Below, piece after piece: positions 30,210 through 40,187 of a stretch of 64,000 bases of DNA. Both the position numbers and the translations under genes were made by a program. Under the pieces are notes generated by a model that searched no databases, was not told where the DNA came from, and saw nothing but the letters and a program-made list of their open reading frames with translations. Position 1 is the first letter of the stretch, and every line of letters starts with the position of its first letter. Source of the DNA: an uncultured Gammaproteobacteria bacterium (GTDB taxonomy: Bacteria > Pseudomonadota > Gammaproteobacteria > Pseudomonadales > Pseudohongiellaceae); the NCBI GenBank assembly GCA_913060495.1, contig CAJXRP010000022.1:1-64000 (forward strand), written 5' to 3'.

Positions 30210-32600
30210 GTGCAGATAAAAACTCAAAAAATTCTTAAATGGCTAATCACATTAGCAGCGGCTGGGATGGCTGGCGCGGTTATGGTTGCCTCTGCAGCCT
30301 ATCTCTATCTGGCACCATTGCTTCCTGCCGCTGAAACCTATCGAGACGTTCAGCTGGAAACACCTCTGCGGATCTACACCTCCGACAGACGCCTTATCGA
30401 CGAAATTGGCAATCGCCGGGATCCAGTAAACTATGAAGATATACCCCCTCTACTTACGGATGCGCTCATAGCAACGGAAGACGTGCGCTTCTATTCCCAT
30501 CGTGGTGTCGACTTACAAAGCCTAGTGCGCGGGTTTTACGGCATCATTCGCGGGGTTAACCTCGGTGGTGGCAGCACCATTACCATGCAGCTTACCAACA
30601 ACCTCTCCTTCGATAGCGACAATGTCTATTTGCGAAAAATCAAATCGATTCCCTTTGCCCTACAGATTGAAAGCGAACTCACGAAAGAAGAAGTCTTAAC
30701 ACTGTATCTCAACACCGCCTACTTCGGTGCCGGCGCGGATGGCATCGGTGCGGCCGCCTACGTCTATTACGGCAAGGAAGTAAACGAGCTCTCCTTAGCT
30801 GAGGCGGCAATGATGGTTTCATTACTGCCCTGCCCCTCTGCCTGCAACCCACTAAGCAATCCAACACGCGCTATCGAACGGCGCCGAGTTCGTCTCGCGA
30901 ACATGCTCAGGCAGGGAATGATCAATCAGCCCGAATTCGATGCTGCTGATCGCTCGCCAATCAGCGCTCAACGCCGCAATCGGGACATCGCAGTTTCAGC
31001 ACCCTATATCGCAGAGATGGTTCGTCAACAGCTCTATGACGAGTATAGCGAAGAAGCTTACAGCCAAGGCTTCGAGGTAGTAACGACGATAGATGGCGAC
31101 AAGCAACTTCTAGCAAATAAAGCATTGGTGGATGGCTTAGAGAACTACTACGACAAACGCCATGGATATCGCGGCCCTACCGCAAACTATCCCCAAGAAC
31201 TCTATGCGACCCCCGACGGCGACGCCAAGCCAGCCTGGATCGCCGAGCTGCAGCAAGTATCGGTACTCGGCAACCAGCACCCCGCAATCGTAACCTCGTT
31301 AGATGAACTGAGTTTTGAGGCTGTACTAAAATCAGGGGACATCGCGAAGGTCGAATGGGATGGTATTAGCTGGGCCTATAAATTCAATTCCAGAAACGAC
31401 GCTTGGCCTCCGCCGCAGAAAGCCTCTGATGTGGTGCAGACGGGAGATTTGATTCGCCTTAAGAATGTAGAGGGCGAATGGCAACTCGGGCAAGTACCAG
31501 ACATTCAGGGCGCACTCGTATCTATGTCGCCTAGCAATGGTGAAATCATCGCCTTAGTTGGCGGCTACGATTTCAGGCGCAGCCAAGTAAACCGCGTCAT
31601 CACTCCCAGGCCTCCCGGCTCAAATTTTAAGCCGTTCCTCTATGGCACTGCCCTCGAGCAAGGTTATTCGGCTGCGACGACAATTAACGATGCACCCATT
31701 TCTCGCGGCGGTTATCGACCGAACAACTACGAGAACAATTTCCTGGGTCCGATCACCCTGCGCTACGCTCTAAAAGAATCTCGAAATGTGCCTGCAGTGC
31801 GATTATACGATCAGGTCGGCGATGACAAAGTACTCGCGTTCGCGGCTAAGTTTGGTTTTCAAACGCAAAATTTTCCACGCAATGACCTAACTGTTGCACT
31901 TGGCAGTCAGGACGTTCAGCCACTCGAAATCGTTACTGCCTACTCCGCCATTGCGAACGGTGGTCACAAGGTCGAGCCTTGGTTCATCAAGGAAATTTCC
32001 AACCTAGCTGATGGAAGCATCTATAAAGCAACACCGATAACTGTTTGCGAAAACTGTCAAACCTCAACAAATGATATAGCACCGGAAATTATCCCTGCAC
32101 CGCGGATCATAGATCCACAGGTCGCGTTTATCCTCAACTCTATGCTGCGCTCCGTCATCGAAGAAGGCAGTGGCGCGAGGGTCAATAGAGATATAGGCCG
32201 TTCAGATTTAATGGGCAAGACTGGAACCACCAATGGACCCCAGGAACTCTGGTTCTCCGGATTCAACAGAGATATCGCGACTACGGTATTTGTCGGCTTC
32301 GATCAGCCAGAGCCACTAGGAGAGAGAGAACAAGGCGCAACAATCGCCGTGCCTATTTGGATCGACTTTATGAAGACCGCCCTGCAAGGCATGCCTGAGA
32401 ATATTATGAAGCGCCCCGATGGGATCGAAGATCGCCTCATCAACAAGACAACAGGAGCACCTGCCACACCGGGGGAACCTGATACGATATTTGAGTATTT
32501 CAGAACGGAAAACGCGCCGACAGCTGACGGCGCGTTATTACCTACTATTGATCCTGCGGGCGAAGAAAACGAAGAGCTTTCTACGGAAACGATCTTCTAG
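30210..32600 (+). CDS. mrcA: Class A penicillin-binding protein 1A
   Basis: This bifunctional enzyme polymerises and cross-links peptidoglycan. The 796 residues comprise a membrane anchor (about 9-33), a GT51 transglycosylase domain with ATEDVRFYSHRGVD (catalytic Glu90), an OB-like domain with LVSMSPSNGEIIALVGG after it, and a transpeptidase domain with Ser471 in SNFK, SRN at 524-526 and KTGT at 670-673. The start is GTG at 30210; an in-frame stop just upstream (30186-30188) excludes a longer form, and there is no obvious Shine-Dalgarno sequence. Divergent from pilM. Confidence 0.95.
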   Translation: MQIKTQKILKWLITLAAAGMAGAVMVASAAYLYLAPLLPAAETYRDVQLETPLRIYTSDRRLIDEIGNRRDPVNYEDIPPLLTDALIATEDVRFYSHRGVDLQSLVRGFYGIIRGVNLGGGSTITMQLTNNLSFDSDNVYLRKIKSIPFALQIESELTKEEVLTLYLNTAYFGAGADGIGAAAYVYYGKEVNELSLAEAAMMVSLLPCPSACNPLSNPTRAIERRRVRLANMLRQGMINQPEFDAADRSPISAQRRNRDIAVSAPYIAEMVRQQLYDEYSEEAYSQGFEVVTTIDGDKQLLANKALVDGLENYYDKRHGYRGPTANYPQELYATPDGDAKPAWIAELQQVSVLGNQHPAIVTSLDELSFEAVLKSGDIAKVEWDGISWAYKFNSRNDAWPPPQKASDVVQTGDLIRLKNVEGEWQLGQVPDIQGALVSMSPSNGEIIALVGGYDFRRSQVNRVITPRPPGSNFKPFLYGTALEQGYSAATTINDAPISRGGYRPNNYENNFLGPITLRYALKESRNVPAVRLYDQVGDDKVLAFAAKFGFQTQNFPRNDLTVALGSQDVQPLEIVTAYSAIANGGHKVEPWFIKEISNLADGSIYKATPITVCENCQTSTNDIAPEIIPAPRIIDPQVAFILNSMLRSVIEEGSGARVNRDIGRSDLMGKTGTTNGPQELWFSGFNRDIATTVFVGFDQPEPLGEREQGATIAVPIWIDFMKTALQGMPENIMKRPDGIEDRLINKTTGAPATPGEPDTIFEYFRTENAPTADGALLPTIDPAGEENEELSTETIF

Positions 32601-32621
32601 ACCAGCTTAAGCTCAATTAGC

Positions 32622-32831
32622 TTAAACGCGTCTACCACCAAATCGCTTCTTAAATCGATCTACTCGACCACCGCTGTCCAATATCTTCTGCTTGCCCGTA
32701 TAGAACGGGTGGCACTCAGAACATACTTCAATAAGAATGTCTTTGCCTAAAGTGGACTTAGTCTCGATCACATTGCCACAACTACAAGTAGCTTTCATGG
32801 CTTCGTATTTTGGGTGAATTCCGGGTTTCAT
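32622..32831 (-). CDS. rpmE: 50S ribosomal protein L31
   Basis: The 69-residue protein is the zinc-ribbon form of L31, with Cys16, Cys18, Cys37 and Cys40 all present. L31 bridges the two ribosomal subunits. It converges with mrcA, with 21 bases between stop codons. In Pseudomonas rpmE also sits near priA. Confidence 0.97.
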   Translation of the reverse strand: MKPGIHPKYEAMKATCSCGNVIETKSTLGKDILIEVCSECHPFYTGKQKILDSGGRVDRFKKRFGGRRV

Positions 32832-33036
32832 GCTATTTCCTCTCAGTTAATGTCGCCACGGCAGTCGTTTGTTCGCTGCTGCACCACATCTGCTTTTCAC
32901 CCAGATTCGCCAATTATGTACGGCATATCCATCTGGGGGCGTGCATTCTAACAGAGAAGGAAAAAGACGCAAGTAGCCCGCCTAAGAGAAGCCTAGGGAC
33001 AGGGATATCTGCTTTAAAAGGGCTGCCTGAGAGGGT

Positions 33037-33327
33037 TTATTCGCGCAGCTGACGGTGGTTCTTCACGGCTTCTGCCATTATCTTGCTAAACAGCTCCGTA
33101 ACCAACTCGGGGTTTAGGTCGTACTTCTCGCAGAGCGCACTTAATTCAGCTAGCTTCTCTGCCTCGCGAGTAGCGTCGACAGGCTCAAGCGCCTGGCTTG
33201 CCTTCAATAGACCAACCTGATGCGTAGACTCGAAGCGCTTCCCAAGCAACGCAAGCAACTCTCGGTCGATAGCATCGATCTGTTCTCTCGCCGCGAGTAA
33301 TTCTGCTGGTGGGGATTGCGATGTCAT
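33037..33327 (-). CDS. Chorismate mutase, AroQ type
   Basis: This 96-residue all-helical protein matches a monofunctional AroQ chorismate mutase, which converts chorismate to prephenate for phenylalanine and tyrosine synthesis. Visible features are the N-terminal REQIDAIDRELLALLGKRFE helix with the active-site Arg and the C-terminal helix ending in HRQ. There is no fused prephenate dehydratase domain, so a separate pheA or tyrA domain is expected elsewhere. It is divergent from priA. Confidence 0.85.
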   Translation of the reverse strand: MTSQSPPAELLAAREQIDAIDRELLALLGKRFESTHQVGLLKASQALEPVDATREAEKLAELSALCEKYDLNPELVTELFSKIMAEAVKNHRQLRE

Positions 33328-33557
33328 TTTCTTATCCTTGCAACGGTTCTTTAGCCATCGCGCTCTTAGCAGGACGGAAACCCGCTGAAGTATAAACTAT
33401 CGGGATAACGGCGCAAGGTATCGAAGGGTTCACAGGCTTCTCCCTGTGACTGCGTTGTTCAACAGACAAACCGTCGAATCCCAAGCGCGTGTTGTTTGCT
33501 AAACCTTTTGAACTTACTATGCGATTCCAATCTAGCCACTTTATAGTGTCACCACGA

Positions 33558-35801
33558 ATGTCAGCCGAAGCTAAAGCAAAATATCGAGGCAAGGTCCTAC
33601 AAGTCGCCGTACCCTCGCCCCTGCGCAGAGTCTTCGATTATCTTCCGCTGCCAAAGCAGCAAGCATTGTCGAAGCCTCGCGTAGGAGTTCGAGTCAAGGT
33701 TTCATTCGGTCGGCAGCAGCTAATTGGTATCGTGGTAGCGGTCACCGATAGCTCTACCCTGGAGAAGAAAAAACTCAAGCCCATTCTCGCCTGTTTAGAT
33801 AGCGAACCGCTCCTGAGCGATGCGGTTTTTAAAATTCTTCTATGGGCATCAAACTATTATCAACATCCCATAGGTGAGGTCTTTGCCGCCGCACTACCTG
33901 CCAAACTACGCAACGGCATCCCACTCCGAGAAAACAGTAAATTCTGGACTGCCGGCAAGCCCTCAGCTGAAGAGGCTGATCTGCTAGGTCGCGCAGCCAA
34001 ACAGAAAGACCTGCTTAGCTTTATCCGCACAGAAGGAGAAACCAGCGAATCCCAAATGCGAGAGGCTGGATTCAGCAAGCAACTGCTATCGCAGCTACTG
34101 CAAAAGCAACTGATTCAAGAACATTCTCGGACGGATGCACCAGCAGCCTGTTTCGAACCACTTGAGCCGGCTGAAAATTTTGACATCGAGCTAAACCAAG
34201 AACAGCTCGTAGCGGTAACTGCGGTCAGTAAAACCTTAGATGAATACAGGTGTTTCCTGCTCGATGGCATCACCGGCTCCGGCAAAACCGAAGTGTATAT
34301 GCGCATCATGCAGGAACAACTCTCCAAGGGGCTGCAGTGCCTGATTCTAGTGCCGGAGATCGGCCTAACGCCACAGACCATTACGCGATTTAAGCAACGC
34401 TTCAACTGCCCTGTAGTAAGCCTGCACTCTGGTTTGAACGAGACCGAAAGAATGACAGCTTGGTCACAGGCCAGAGATGGAAGTGCCGGCATCGTGATTG
34501 GCACACGCTCTGCCATTTTTACACCGCTGGCAAAGCCAGGCTTGATTGTCATCGACGAGGAACACGACTCTTCCTTTAAACAGCAAGATGGATTTCGCTA
34601 CTCAGCGCGAGACCTCGCAGTAAGCAGAGCACGGCAAGAAAACATATGTGTCGTTCTTGGGTCGGGAACACCAAGTCTAGAAAGTTTGCACAATGCGCGC
34701 AGCAATAAGTTCACTCACCTGCATCTCACCCAACGCACAGGCATCGATCAATCTTCCTCGATGGAGGTCATCGATGTTTCGAACGAAGCGATGATCGAAG
34801 GTTTCTCAGAACAGCTGCTCTACAGAATTCGCAAACACATCCAGCAGCGCAATCAGGTGCTGGTTTTTATCAACCGCCGGGGATTCGCTCCGATACTGAA
34901 TTGCCAAAGCTGCGGCTGGATTTGTGAATGTGAAAACTGCATCGCGCAGTTTACAGTTCACGCGAACCCACCCAGCATTCGCTGCCACCATTGTGGAGCG
35001 GCAGCTAGACTGCCTCGCTCATGCCCCAACTGCAAGTCGAAAGACCTGAACACTATGGGTATCGGTACGCAACGCATCGAGTCATTCCTAAAAAACCAAT
35101 TTCCAGACACGCCAGTAATTCGAATCGATCGTGATTCGACGCGCCGCAAGCACAGCCTGGAAAGAATGCTGGAGGAAATTAACAAGGGTGATCCCTGCAT
35201 CTTATTGGGTACGCAGATGCTCGCGAAAGGGCATCACTTCCCCAACATTACACTGGTAGCCATTCTCGATGCCGACTCTGGCTTATTCAGCGCAGACTTC
35301 CGCGGCCAAGAACACATGGGGCAAACCATCGTGCAAGTCGCGGGCAGAGCCGGTCGAGCCGATCGCCCCGGTGAAGTGCTAATCCAGTCACGCCATGCCT
35401 CCCATGAGACACTGCAAAGCCTAGCCAATAAAACCTACGCTGAATTTTCAGACACACAGCTTGAGGAAAGGATGACTGCACAGTTACCACCCTTCTCTCA
35501 TCTGTGCTTACTGCGGGCAGAGGCGAATGAGATGCAACCGGCCCTGCAATTTCTCGATGGGATAGCGCAGTTTTGCCAAAGGTTTTGTGAACATAACTCC
35601 CTGCCTATAGAACAGTTGGGCCCGCTTCCTGCACCGATGGAAAAAAGAGCAGGCAAGTACCGGGTGCAGCTGCTGCTGAAAACAGATAAACGGAGTAAGC
35701 TGCAGGCACTGCTTTCTGCTCTGTGTGCGGAGCTTGAAGGCATGAAACTACCAAGATCGGTCAGATTCAGCATCGATGTGGATCCGCAAGATCTAGTCTA
35801 G
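33558..35801 (+). CDS. priA: Primosomal replication helicase PriA
   Basis: PriA restarts stalled replication forks. The protein has the 3'-DNA-binding domain (QVAVPSPLRRVFDYL at the N-terminus), a winged helix, a superfamily 2 helicase core with Walker A DGITGSGKTE and DEEH box, and a zinc-binding insertion with eight cysteines (CQSCGWICECENC, CHHCG, CPNC). The frame is open back to a GTG at 33489, but the ATG at 33558 (MSAEAKAKYRGK, 747 residues) better matches other PriA N-termini. In Pseudomonas argS follows priA; here it is absent. Confidence 0.95.
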   Translation: MSAEAKAKYRGKVLQVAVPSPLRRVFDYLPLPKQQALSKPRVGVRVKVSFGRQQLIGIVVAVTDSSTLEKKKLKPILACLDSEPLLSDAVFKILLWASNYYQHPIGEVFAAALPAKLRNGIPLRENSKFWTAGKPSAEEADLLGRAAKQKDLLSFIRTEGETSESQMREAGFSKQLLSQLLQKQLIQEHSRTDAPAACFEPLEPAENFDIELNQEQLVAVTAVSKTLDEYRCFLLDGITGSGKTEVYMRIMQEQLSKGLQCLILVPEIGLTPQTITRFKQRFNCPVVSLHSGLNETERMTAWSQARDGSAGIVIGTRSAIFTPLAKPGLIVIDEEHDSSFKQQDGFRYSARDLAVSRARQENICVVLGSGTPSLESLHNARSNKFTHLHLTQRTGIDQSSSMEVIDVSNEAMIEGFSEQLLYRIRKHIQQRNQVLVFINRRGFAPILNCQSCGWICECENCIAQFTVHANPPSIRCHHCGAAARLPRSCPNCKSKDLNTMGIGTQRIESFLKNQFPDTPVIRIDRDSTRRKHSLERMLEEINKGDPCILLGTQMLAKGHHFPNITLVAILDADSGLFSADFRGQEHMGQTIVQVAGRAGRADRPGEVLIQSRHASHETLQSLANKTYAEFSDTQLEERMTAQLPPFSHLCLLRAEANEMQPALQFLDGIAQFCQRFCEHNSLPIEQLGPLPAPMEKRAGKYRVQLLLKTDKRSKLQALLSALCAELEGMKLPRSVRFSIDVDPQDLV

Positions 35802-35964
35802 GTCGCCTTTAGTTATTGCTGAATTGATGAAAAGTCTCTTGATTCGGCTATAGCTTACCGTCTGGCAACCGATAATTGGGGTGGTGCAAAGTTTTCTAGC
35901 TATTATTGCCATTTAAAACAATAACTTAAATTAGGCCACGGCCTATGGACGTCTTACTAGAGTC

Positions 35965-36633
35965 ATGACACAAGATTTTGCCAAAATTAAGCCGGAACCG
36001 CTCTTAGAGCGAAAAACCGTCGCCACACCACCGGCATGGTCTCTGATGTTCACAGGCGTAATTGTCGGGCTGGCCCTAGGCGTATTTGGCTGTTTCTTAT
36101 TCTATCTCTCAGGAAACGTCCCACCGCTGAATATTAATCAGCCGGCTAGCAACACGCCTCCCCCCGCAATTCAGCCAGCTACTGTGCTAGCTGCCGAAGA
36201 GCCCGTAGAGGAAGAGCTACAACTCGAATTCTATACCGAACTACCTGCCTACGAAGTGTCCGTAGATGCCAATCCAGTAGAGCTGACAGAGCAACAGGCG
36301 GGTGTCGCCGAGGCAGCCAATAACAGCTCAGCCGCACAGACAGTGGCAGTAGAGGCACAGACAACAGCCGCTGCGCCTGCGACAACCGATGAAACCTTCA
36401 ACCCCGGATTCATCCTGCAATCTGGGGCTTTCCAGCAACCCGAATCTGCCCGCACCGAGAATGAACGACAGAGACTGTTGGGTCTGGATGTAAATGTTAA
36501 GCAGCAGGAATTGCTTGGTCGAACCCTCTATCTAGTTCAATCTGGACCCTATACCAGCAGCAGCATATTGAATGAGGCCGAGCAGCTATTACGAGCCAAT
36601 AATATCCCCAGCCTGCGCATGACCATTCAGTAA
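35965..36633 (+). CDS. FtsN-like SPOR-domain membrane protein
   Basis: This 222-residue bitopic protein has a short cytoplasmic N-terminus, a transmembrane helix at about 26-49 (LMFTGVIVGLALGVFGCFLF), a Pro/Ala/Glu-rich periplasmic linker and a C-terminal SPOR domain from about residue 146 (NPGFILQSGAFQQPESARTE). SPOR domains bind septal peptidoglycan lacking stem peptides. Its place just before hslVU matches ftsN in E. coli and the equivalent gene in Pseudomonas, so a division role is likely. The short essential FtsN helix region is not recognisable by eye. Confidence 0.82.
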   Translation: MTQDFAKIKPEPLLERKTVATPPAWSLMFTGVIVGLALGVFGCFLFYLSGNVPPLNINQPASNTPPPAIQPATVLAAEEPVEEELQLEFYTELPAYEVSVDANPVELTEQQAGVAEAANNSSAAQTVAVEAQTTAAAPATTDETFNPGFILQSGAFQQPESARTENERQRLLGLDVNVKQQELLGRTLYLVQSGPYTSSSILNEAEQLLRANNIPSLRMTIQ

Positions 36634-36674
36634 TTAGCAAACAACTCTCAGCAACATTCCAACAGCAGTTACCG

Positions 36675-36703
36675 CTTGAATTCCCAAGGTCTCACCCCAT
36701 ATC
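36675..36703 (+). promoter_or_regulatory. Sigma-32 heat-shock promoter of hslVU
   Basis: CTTGAA (36675-36680) and CCCCATAT (36695-36702) are separated by 14 bases, a near-exact match to the sigma-32 consensus (CTTGAA, 13-15 bases, CCCCATNT). The predicted start near 36709 leaves a leader of about 173 nt before hslV. In E. coli hslVU is a heat-shock operon with a long leader, which supports the call. Confidence 0.8.
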
Positions 36704-36881
36704 CTAAACTCGCGCATCAGATTCCAGCGAACGATGATCCATGGCCTGTTATAGCCTGATCGAGAAGCAGAGGCATTTCTAACCGCCGTGCCATTCTCTC
36801 GCTCTATTAGAGCAGCAGTCGTTTAATGAATTTGCTCCACAATCTGCTCACAGAAGCACTACAAGAAACAGGATATCTGCT

Positions 36882-37427
36882 ATGGATCAATACAGAGGCA
36901 CAACTATCGTGTCGGTTCGCCGCGGCAATAAAGTCGTGATCGGAGGTGACGGACAAGTCTCTCAGGGCAACACCGTCATGAAGGGCAATGCCCGCAAAGT
37001 TAGACGCCTCTATAAGGATCAAGTTATAGCCGGTTTTGCAGGAGGCACCGCCGACGCCTTCACTCTCTTCGAGCGTTTCGAAGAGCAACTGGAGAAACAT
37101 CACGGCAAGCTAGTTCGCGCTGCGGTTGAACTGGCCAAGCTATGGCGAACGGAACGCTCTCTCAGAAGACTCGAGGCATTGCTGGTTGTAGCTGACCAAG
37201 AATCCTCGCTAATCATCACTGGCAACGGAGATGTTATCGAGCCAGAAGATTCAATCATGGCGATTGGTTCAGGCGGCCCCTACGCGCAATCTGCAGCCAA
37301 AGCCCTGCTGCAAAACAGCGATCTCGATGCCCGTGAAATAGTCGAGAAGAGCTTAACTATCGCCGCAGAAATTTGCGTCTATACAAACCACAATCACACA
37401 GTTGAAGAGTTAACTATTGCAGAGTAG
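36882..37427 (+). CDS. hslV: ATP-dependent protease subunit HslV
   Basis: HslV is the proteasome-like peptidase of the HslUV complex. In the 181-residue product the catalytic N-terminal threonine is not at position 2. The sequence [14 protein letters not shown] implies removal of a six-residue propeptide to expose Thr7, as in several alpha- and betaproteobacterial HslV. The GGDGQVS and GNARKVRRL segments and the C-terminal [10 protein letters not shown] are typical. It is followed 66 bases later by hslU. Confidence 0.96.
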   Translation: MDQYRGTTIVSVRRGNKVVIGGDGQVSQGNTVMKGNARKVRRLYKDQVIAGFAGGTADAFTLFERFEEQLEKHHGKLVRAAVELAKLWRTERSLRRLEALLVVADQESSLIITGNGDVIEPEDSIMAIGSGGPYAQSAAKALLQNSDLDAREIVEKSLTIAAEICVYTNHNHTVEELTIAE

Positions 37428-37493
37428 CTGCGCACTACTACGAAACCAAATAACAAAACCAATGCTAGTCCAAACGAATACAGGTATTAACGC

Positions 37494-38846
37494 ATGTCCA
37501 CAATGACTCCCCGCGAGATCACCTCTGAGCTCGACAAACACATAGTAGGTCAGGCTTCCGCTAAGCGTGCAGTAGCTATTGCTTTGCGCAATCGATGGCG
37601 TCGCATGAAACTCGACGCTGAACTACGTGAAGAGGTCACACCAAAAAACATTCTCATGATCGGGCCTACCGGCGTCGGTAAAACCGAGATAGCACGACGT
37701 CTGGCGAAACTTGCCCAAGCTCCCTTCATCAAGATCGAAGCGACAAAGTTCACCGAGGTTGGCTATGTCGGTAGAGATGTCGAATCGATCATTCGCGACT
37801 TAGTAGACGTGGCGATCAAGATGATCAGAGAAACTGAGATGAACAAGGTGCAAAGTCTGGCAGAAGACAAAGCCGAGGAGCGTATCCTCGATGTACTCCT
37901 GCCTCAGGCGCGCACAGAGCAATCCTCAGATTCCGATGAGAACAATGCCACAGACTCGAATTCAGCCGCACGCCAGCTCTTTAGAAAGAAGCTACGCGAA
38001 GGCGAACTCGATGACAAAGAGATCGAAATCAAAGTCAGCGAGACACCCGCTGGAGTGGAAATCATGGCTCCTCCCGGCATGGAAGATATGACCAGCCAGC
38101 TAAAGAGCATGTTCTCCAACATGAATAGCGGCAAGAAGACTTCGCGGCGACTGACCGTTAAGGCAGCGCTGAAGGTCGTGAAAGATGAAGAAGCAGCCAA
38201 GCTAGTAAATGAAGACGAGATTCGCAATCGTGCGGTGGAAGCGACTGAACAGACTGGCATTGTCTTCCTGGACGAGATCGACAAGGTAACCAACAAACAC
38301 GACCAAGGTGGCGCAGGCGTATCAAGAGAAGGCGTGCAGAGAGATCTGTTGCCATTGATCGAAGGGTCCACAGTCACCACTAAACATGGCAGCATAAAGA
38401 CAGACCATATACTTTTCATCGCTTCCGGCGCCTTCCACCTCAGCAAACCTTCGGATCTTATTCCTGAGCTTCAGGGACGACTTCCTATTCGCGTCGAGCT
38501 GGACGCGCTTACCGCGGATGACTTCAAGCGAATACTCGTAGAACCAGATGCCTCTCTTACCGAACAGTATCAGGCGCTACTTGCCACCGAAGACCTGCAG
38601 ATAACATTTTCCGAAGACGGCATAGAAAAAATTGCCGAGACTGCTTGGCAGGTAAACGAACGCACCGAGAACATCGGCGCCAGACGTCTGCATACGGTAA
38701 TGGAAAGACTGTTAGAAGAGGTCTCTTTCTCTGCTTCTGACATGGCCATCGGTGACAACAGTGAACTGGTAATCGACAAAGCTTACGTTGAGAAGCAATT
38801 GGATGAACTGGCTAAAGATGAAGATCTGAGTCGTTACATCCTGTAG
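37494..38846 (+). CDS. hslU: ATPase subunit HslU
   Basis: HslU unfolds substrates and threads them into HslV. The 450-residue AAA+ protein has the N-terminal [17 protein letters not shown] segment, Walker [10 protein letters not shown] near 61-69, Walker [10 protein letters not shown], an inserted I domain (about 110-240), and a C-terminus ending in DLSRYIL, the tail that inserts into HslV. It is in a transcript with hslV under the heat-shock promoter upstream. Confidence 0.97.
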   Translation: MSTMTPREITSELDKHIVGQASAKRAVAIALRNRWRRMKLDAELREEVTPKNILMIGPTGVGKTEIARRLAKLAQAPFIKIEATKFTEVGYVGRDVESIIRDLVDVAIKMIRETEMNKVQSLAEDKAEERILDVLLPQARTEQSSDSDENNATDSNSAARQLFRKKLREGELDDKEIEIKVSETPAGVEIMAPPGMEDMTSQLKSMFSNMNSGKKTSRRLTVKAALKVVKDEEAAKLVNEDEIRNRAVEATEQTGIVFLDEIDKVTNKHDQGGAGVSREGVQRDLLPLIEGSTVTTKHGSIKTDHILFIASGAFHLSKPSDLIPELQGRLPIRVELDALTADDFKRILVEPDASLTEQYQALLATEDLQITFSEDGIEKIAETAWQVNERTENIGARRLHTVMERLLEEVSFSASDMAIGDNSELVIDKAYVEKQLDELAKDEDLSRYIL

Positions 38847-38883
38847 ATTTCTCCACCAGAGAACTTAATCGTCGGAACTTCAC

Positions 38884-39291
38884 ATGGCCACAAACGCACC
38901 AACAGACATTAAACTGCATAAGAAGTCCGCGACCCTGGAACTTGTGTATACCGATGGCGCTCACAATACCTTTAGCGCAGAATTTCTGCGCGTCCACTCC
39001 CCATCCGCTGAAGTGCGCGGACATGGCAAAGGGCAGGAAATTCTACAAACCGGCAAACGCCACGTTAGAATCGTCAACCTTGAGTCTGTCGGCAACTATG
39101 CCATCAAGCTCAGCTTCAGTGACGGCCACGATACCGGCATCTACTCTTGGACCTATCTACAGGAGCTAGCAGAAGACCAAGAAGCCCTCTGGAATGACTA
39201 TCTAACGAAGCTGGATACGGCGAAAGCGAGTCGGGAAGCATTGCCACAGGGTACGCAAGTGATTAACATCATGCCTTCAGCAAAAGATTAA
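38884..39291 (+). CDS. DUF971-family protein
   Basis: This 135-residue protein is a single DUF971 domain, the fold also found at the N-terminus of gamma-butyrobetaine hydroxylase. The core is LELVYTDGAHNTFSAEFLRV, RIVNLESVGNYAIKLSFSDG and the GIYSWTYL signature. The molecular function is not known. It lies between hslU and ubiE in most gammaproteobacteria, with 37 bases after hslU, so it probably shares that transcript. Confidence 0.88.
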   Translation: MATNAPTDIKLHKKSATLELVYTDGAHNTFSAEFLRVHSPSAEVRGHGKGQEILQTGKRHVRIVNLESVGNYAIKLSFSDGHDTGIYSWTYLQELAEDQEALWNDYLTKLDTAKASREALPQGTQVINIMPSAKD

Positions 39292-39371
39292 GCAATCGAG
39301 GCCCAACTTTTGGGCAGCGGCAACAATCTTGATAGCCACTAGAATTTTGACAGCCACTACAGCGATCACCC

Positions 39372-40133
39372 ATGAGTAATACGACAGACACCGAAGAGAC
39401 CACTCATTTCGGCTACGAAGAGGTTCCCGTAGCGGAAAAAGAGCAGCGCGTGGGCCAGGTATTCCGTTCGGTTGCGAATCAGTACGACGTAATGAACGAT
39501 GTCATGTCGCTTGGCTCCCACAGGCTCATCAAGCGCTTTACGATCGAACTAAGTGCTTTGCGCAAAGGTCATAAAGTCTTGGACCTCGCTGGAGGAACTG
39601 GCGACTTCAGTATTCGTTTCTCGAAAATTGTCGGAGAGACTGGGCAGGTCGTGCTCGCCGATATCAATGAAGCCATGCTTCAGGTTGGCCGCGACAGAAT
39701 CATAGACAAAGGGCTTTCCTCCAACGTCGATATCGCCCAAGTTAACGCAGAGCATTTGCCCTTCGCGGACAACACATTCGACTGCATCTGTATTGCCTAT
39801 GGACTGCGTAACGTCACCAATAAGGCAGCTGCTCTCGCATCCATGGAACGAGTGCTCAAGCCAGGCGGCCGCGTGCTGGTCCTCGAGTTTTCCAAACCCA
39901 CTAACGATCTGGTTAGCAAGGCCTATGATGTGTACTCCAAATTGTGGCCTATCGCTGGCAAGGCAATCACCGGAGATGCCGAGAGCTACCGCTATCTAGT
40001 CGAATCGATTCGCATGCACCCCGATCAAGAGTCGTTGTTACAGATGATGCAAGACGCCGGCCTCAGCAACTGCAAATACCATAATGTGATGGGTGGCGTT
40101 TGTGCCATCCATATTGGCTTCAAGTCAATCTAG
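39372..40133 (+). CDS. ubiE: Ubiquinone/menaquinone C-methyltransferase UbiE
   Basis: UbiE methylates the quinone ring with SAM. The 253-residue protein has the [20 protein letters not shown]-terminal motif, the SAM-binding [12 protein letters not shown] near 66-77, and the [12 protein letters not shown] and LEFSKP motifs. It heads a ubiE-ubiJ-ubiB group as in E. coli. Confidence 0.96.
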   Translation: MSNTTDTEETTHFGYEEVPVAEKEQRVGQVFRSVANQYDVMNDVMSLGSHRLIKRFTIELSALRKGHKVLDLAGGTGDFSIRFSKIVGETGQVVLADINEAMLQVGRDRIIDKGLSSNVDIAQVNAEHLPFADNTFDCICIAYGLRNVTNKAAALASMERVLKPGGRVLVLEFSKPTNDLVSKAYDVYSKLWPIAGKAITGDAESYRYLVESIRMHPDQESLLQMMQDAGLSNCKYHNVMGGVCAIHIGFKSI

Positions 40134-40187
40134 GCTACATCAGCCTGGCTTTAGCTTAGTTAGAAGAACGAAACCACTGGAACACAA

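Noticed and set aside
33332..33592. Minus-strand frame of 86 codons between the chorismate mutase gene and priA
   Set aside because: It overlaps the start of priA and the divergent promoter spacer and shows no conserved domain.
34115..34552. Open frame of 145 codons opposite priA
   Set aside because: It lies across the conserved helicase core of priA and has no recognisable features.
37904..38446. Open frame of 180 codons on the minus strand inside hslU
   Set aside because: hslU is intact on the other strand, and the antisense product is Ser-rich without any domain; a codon-usage shadow.
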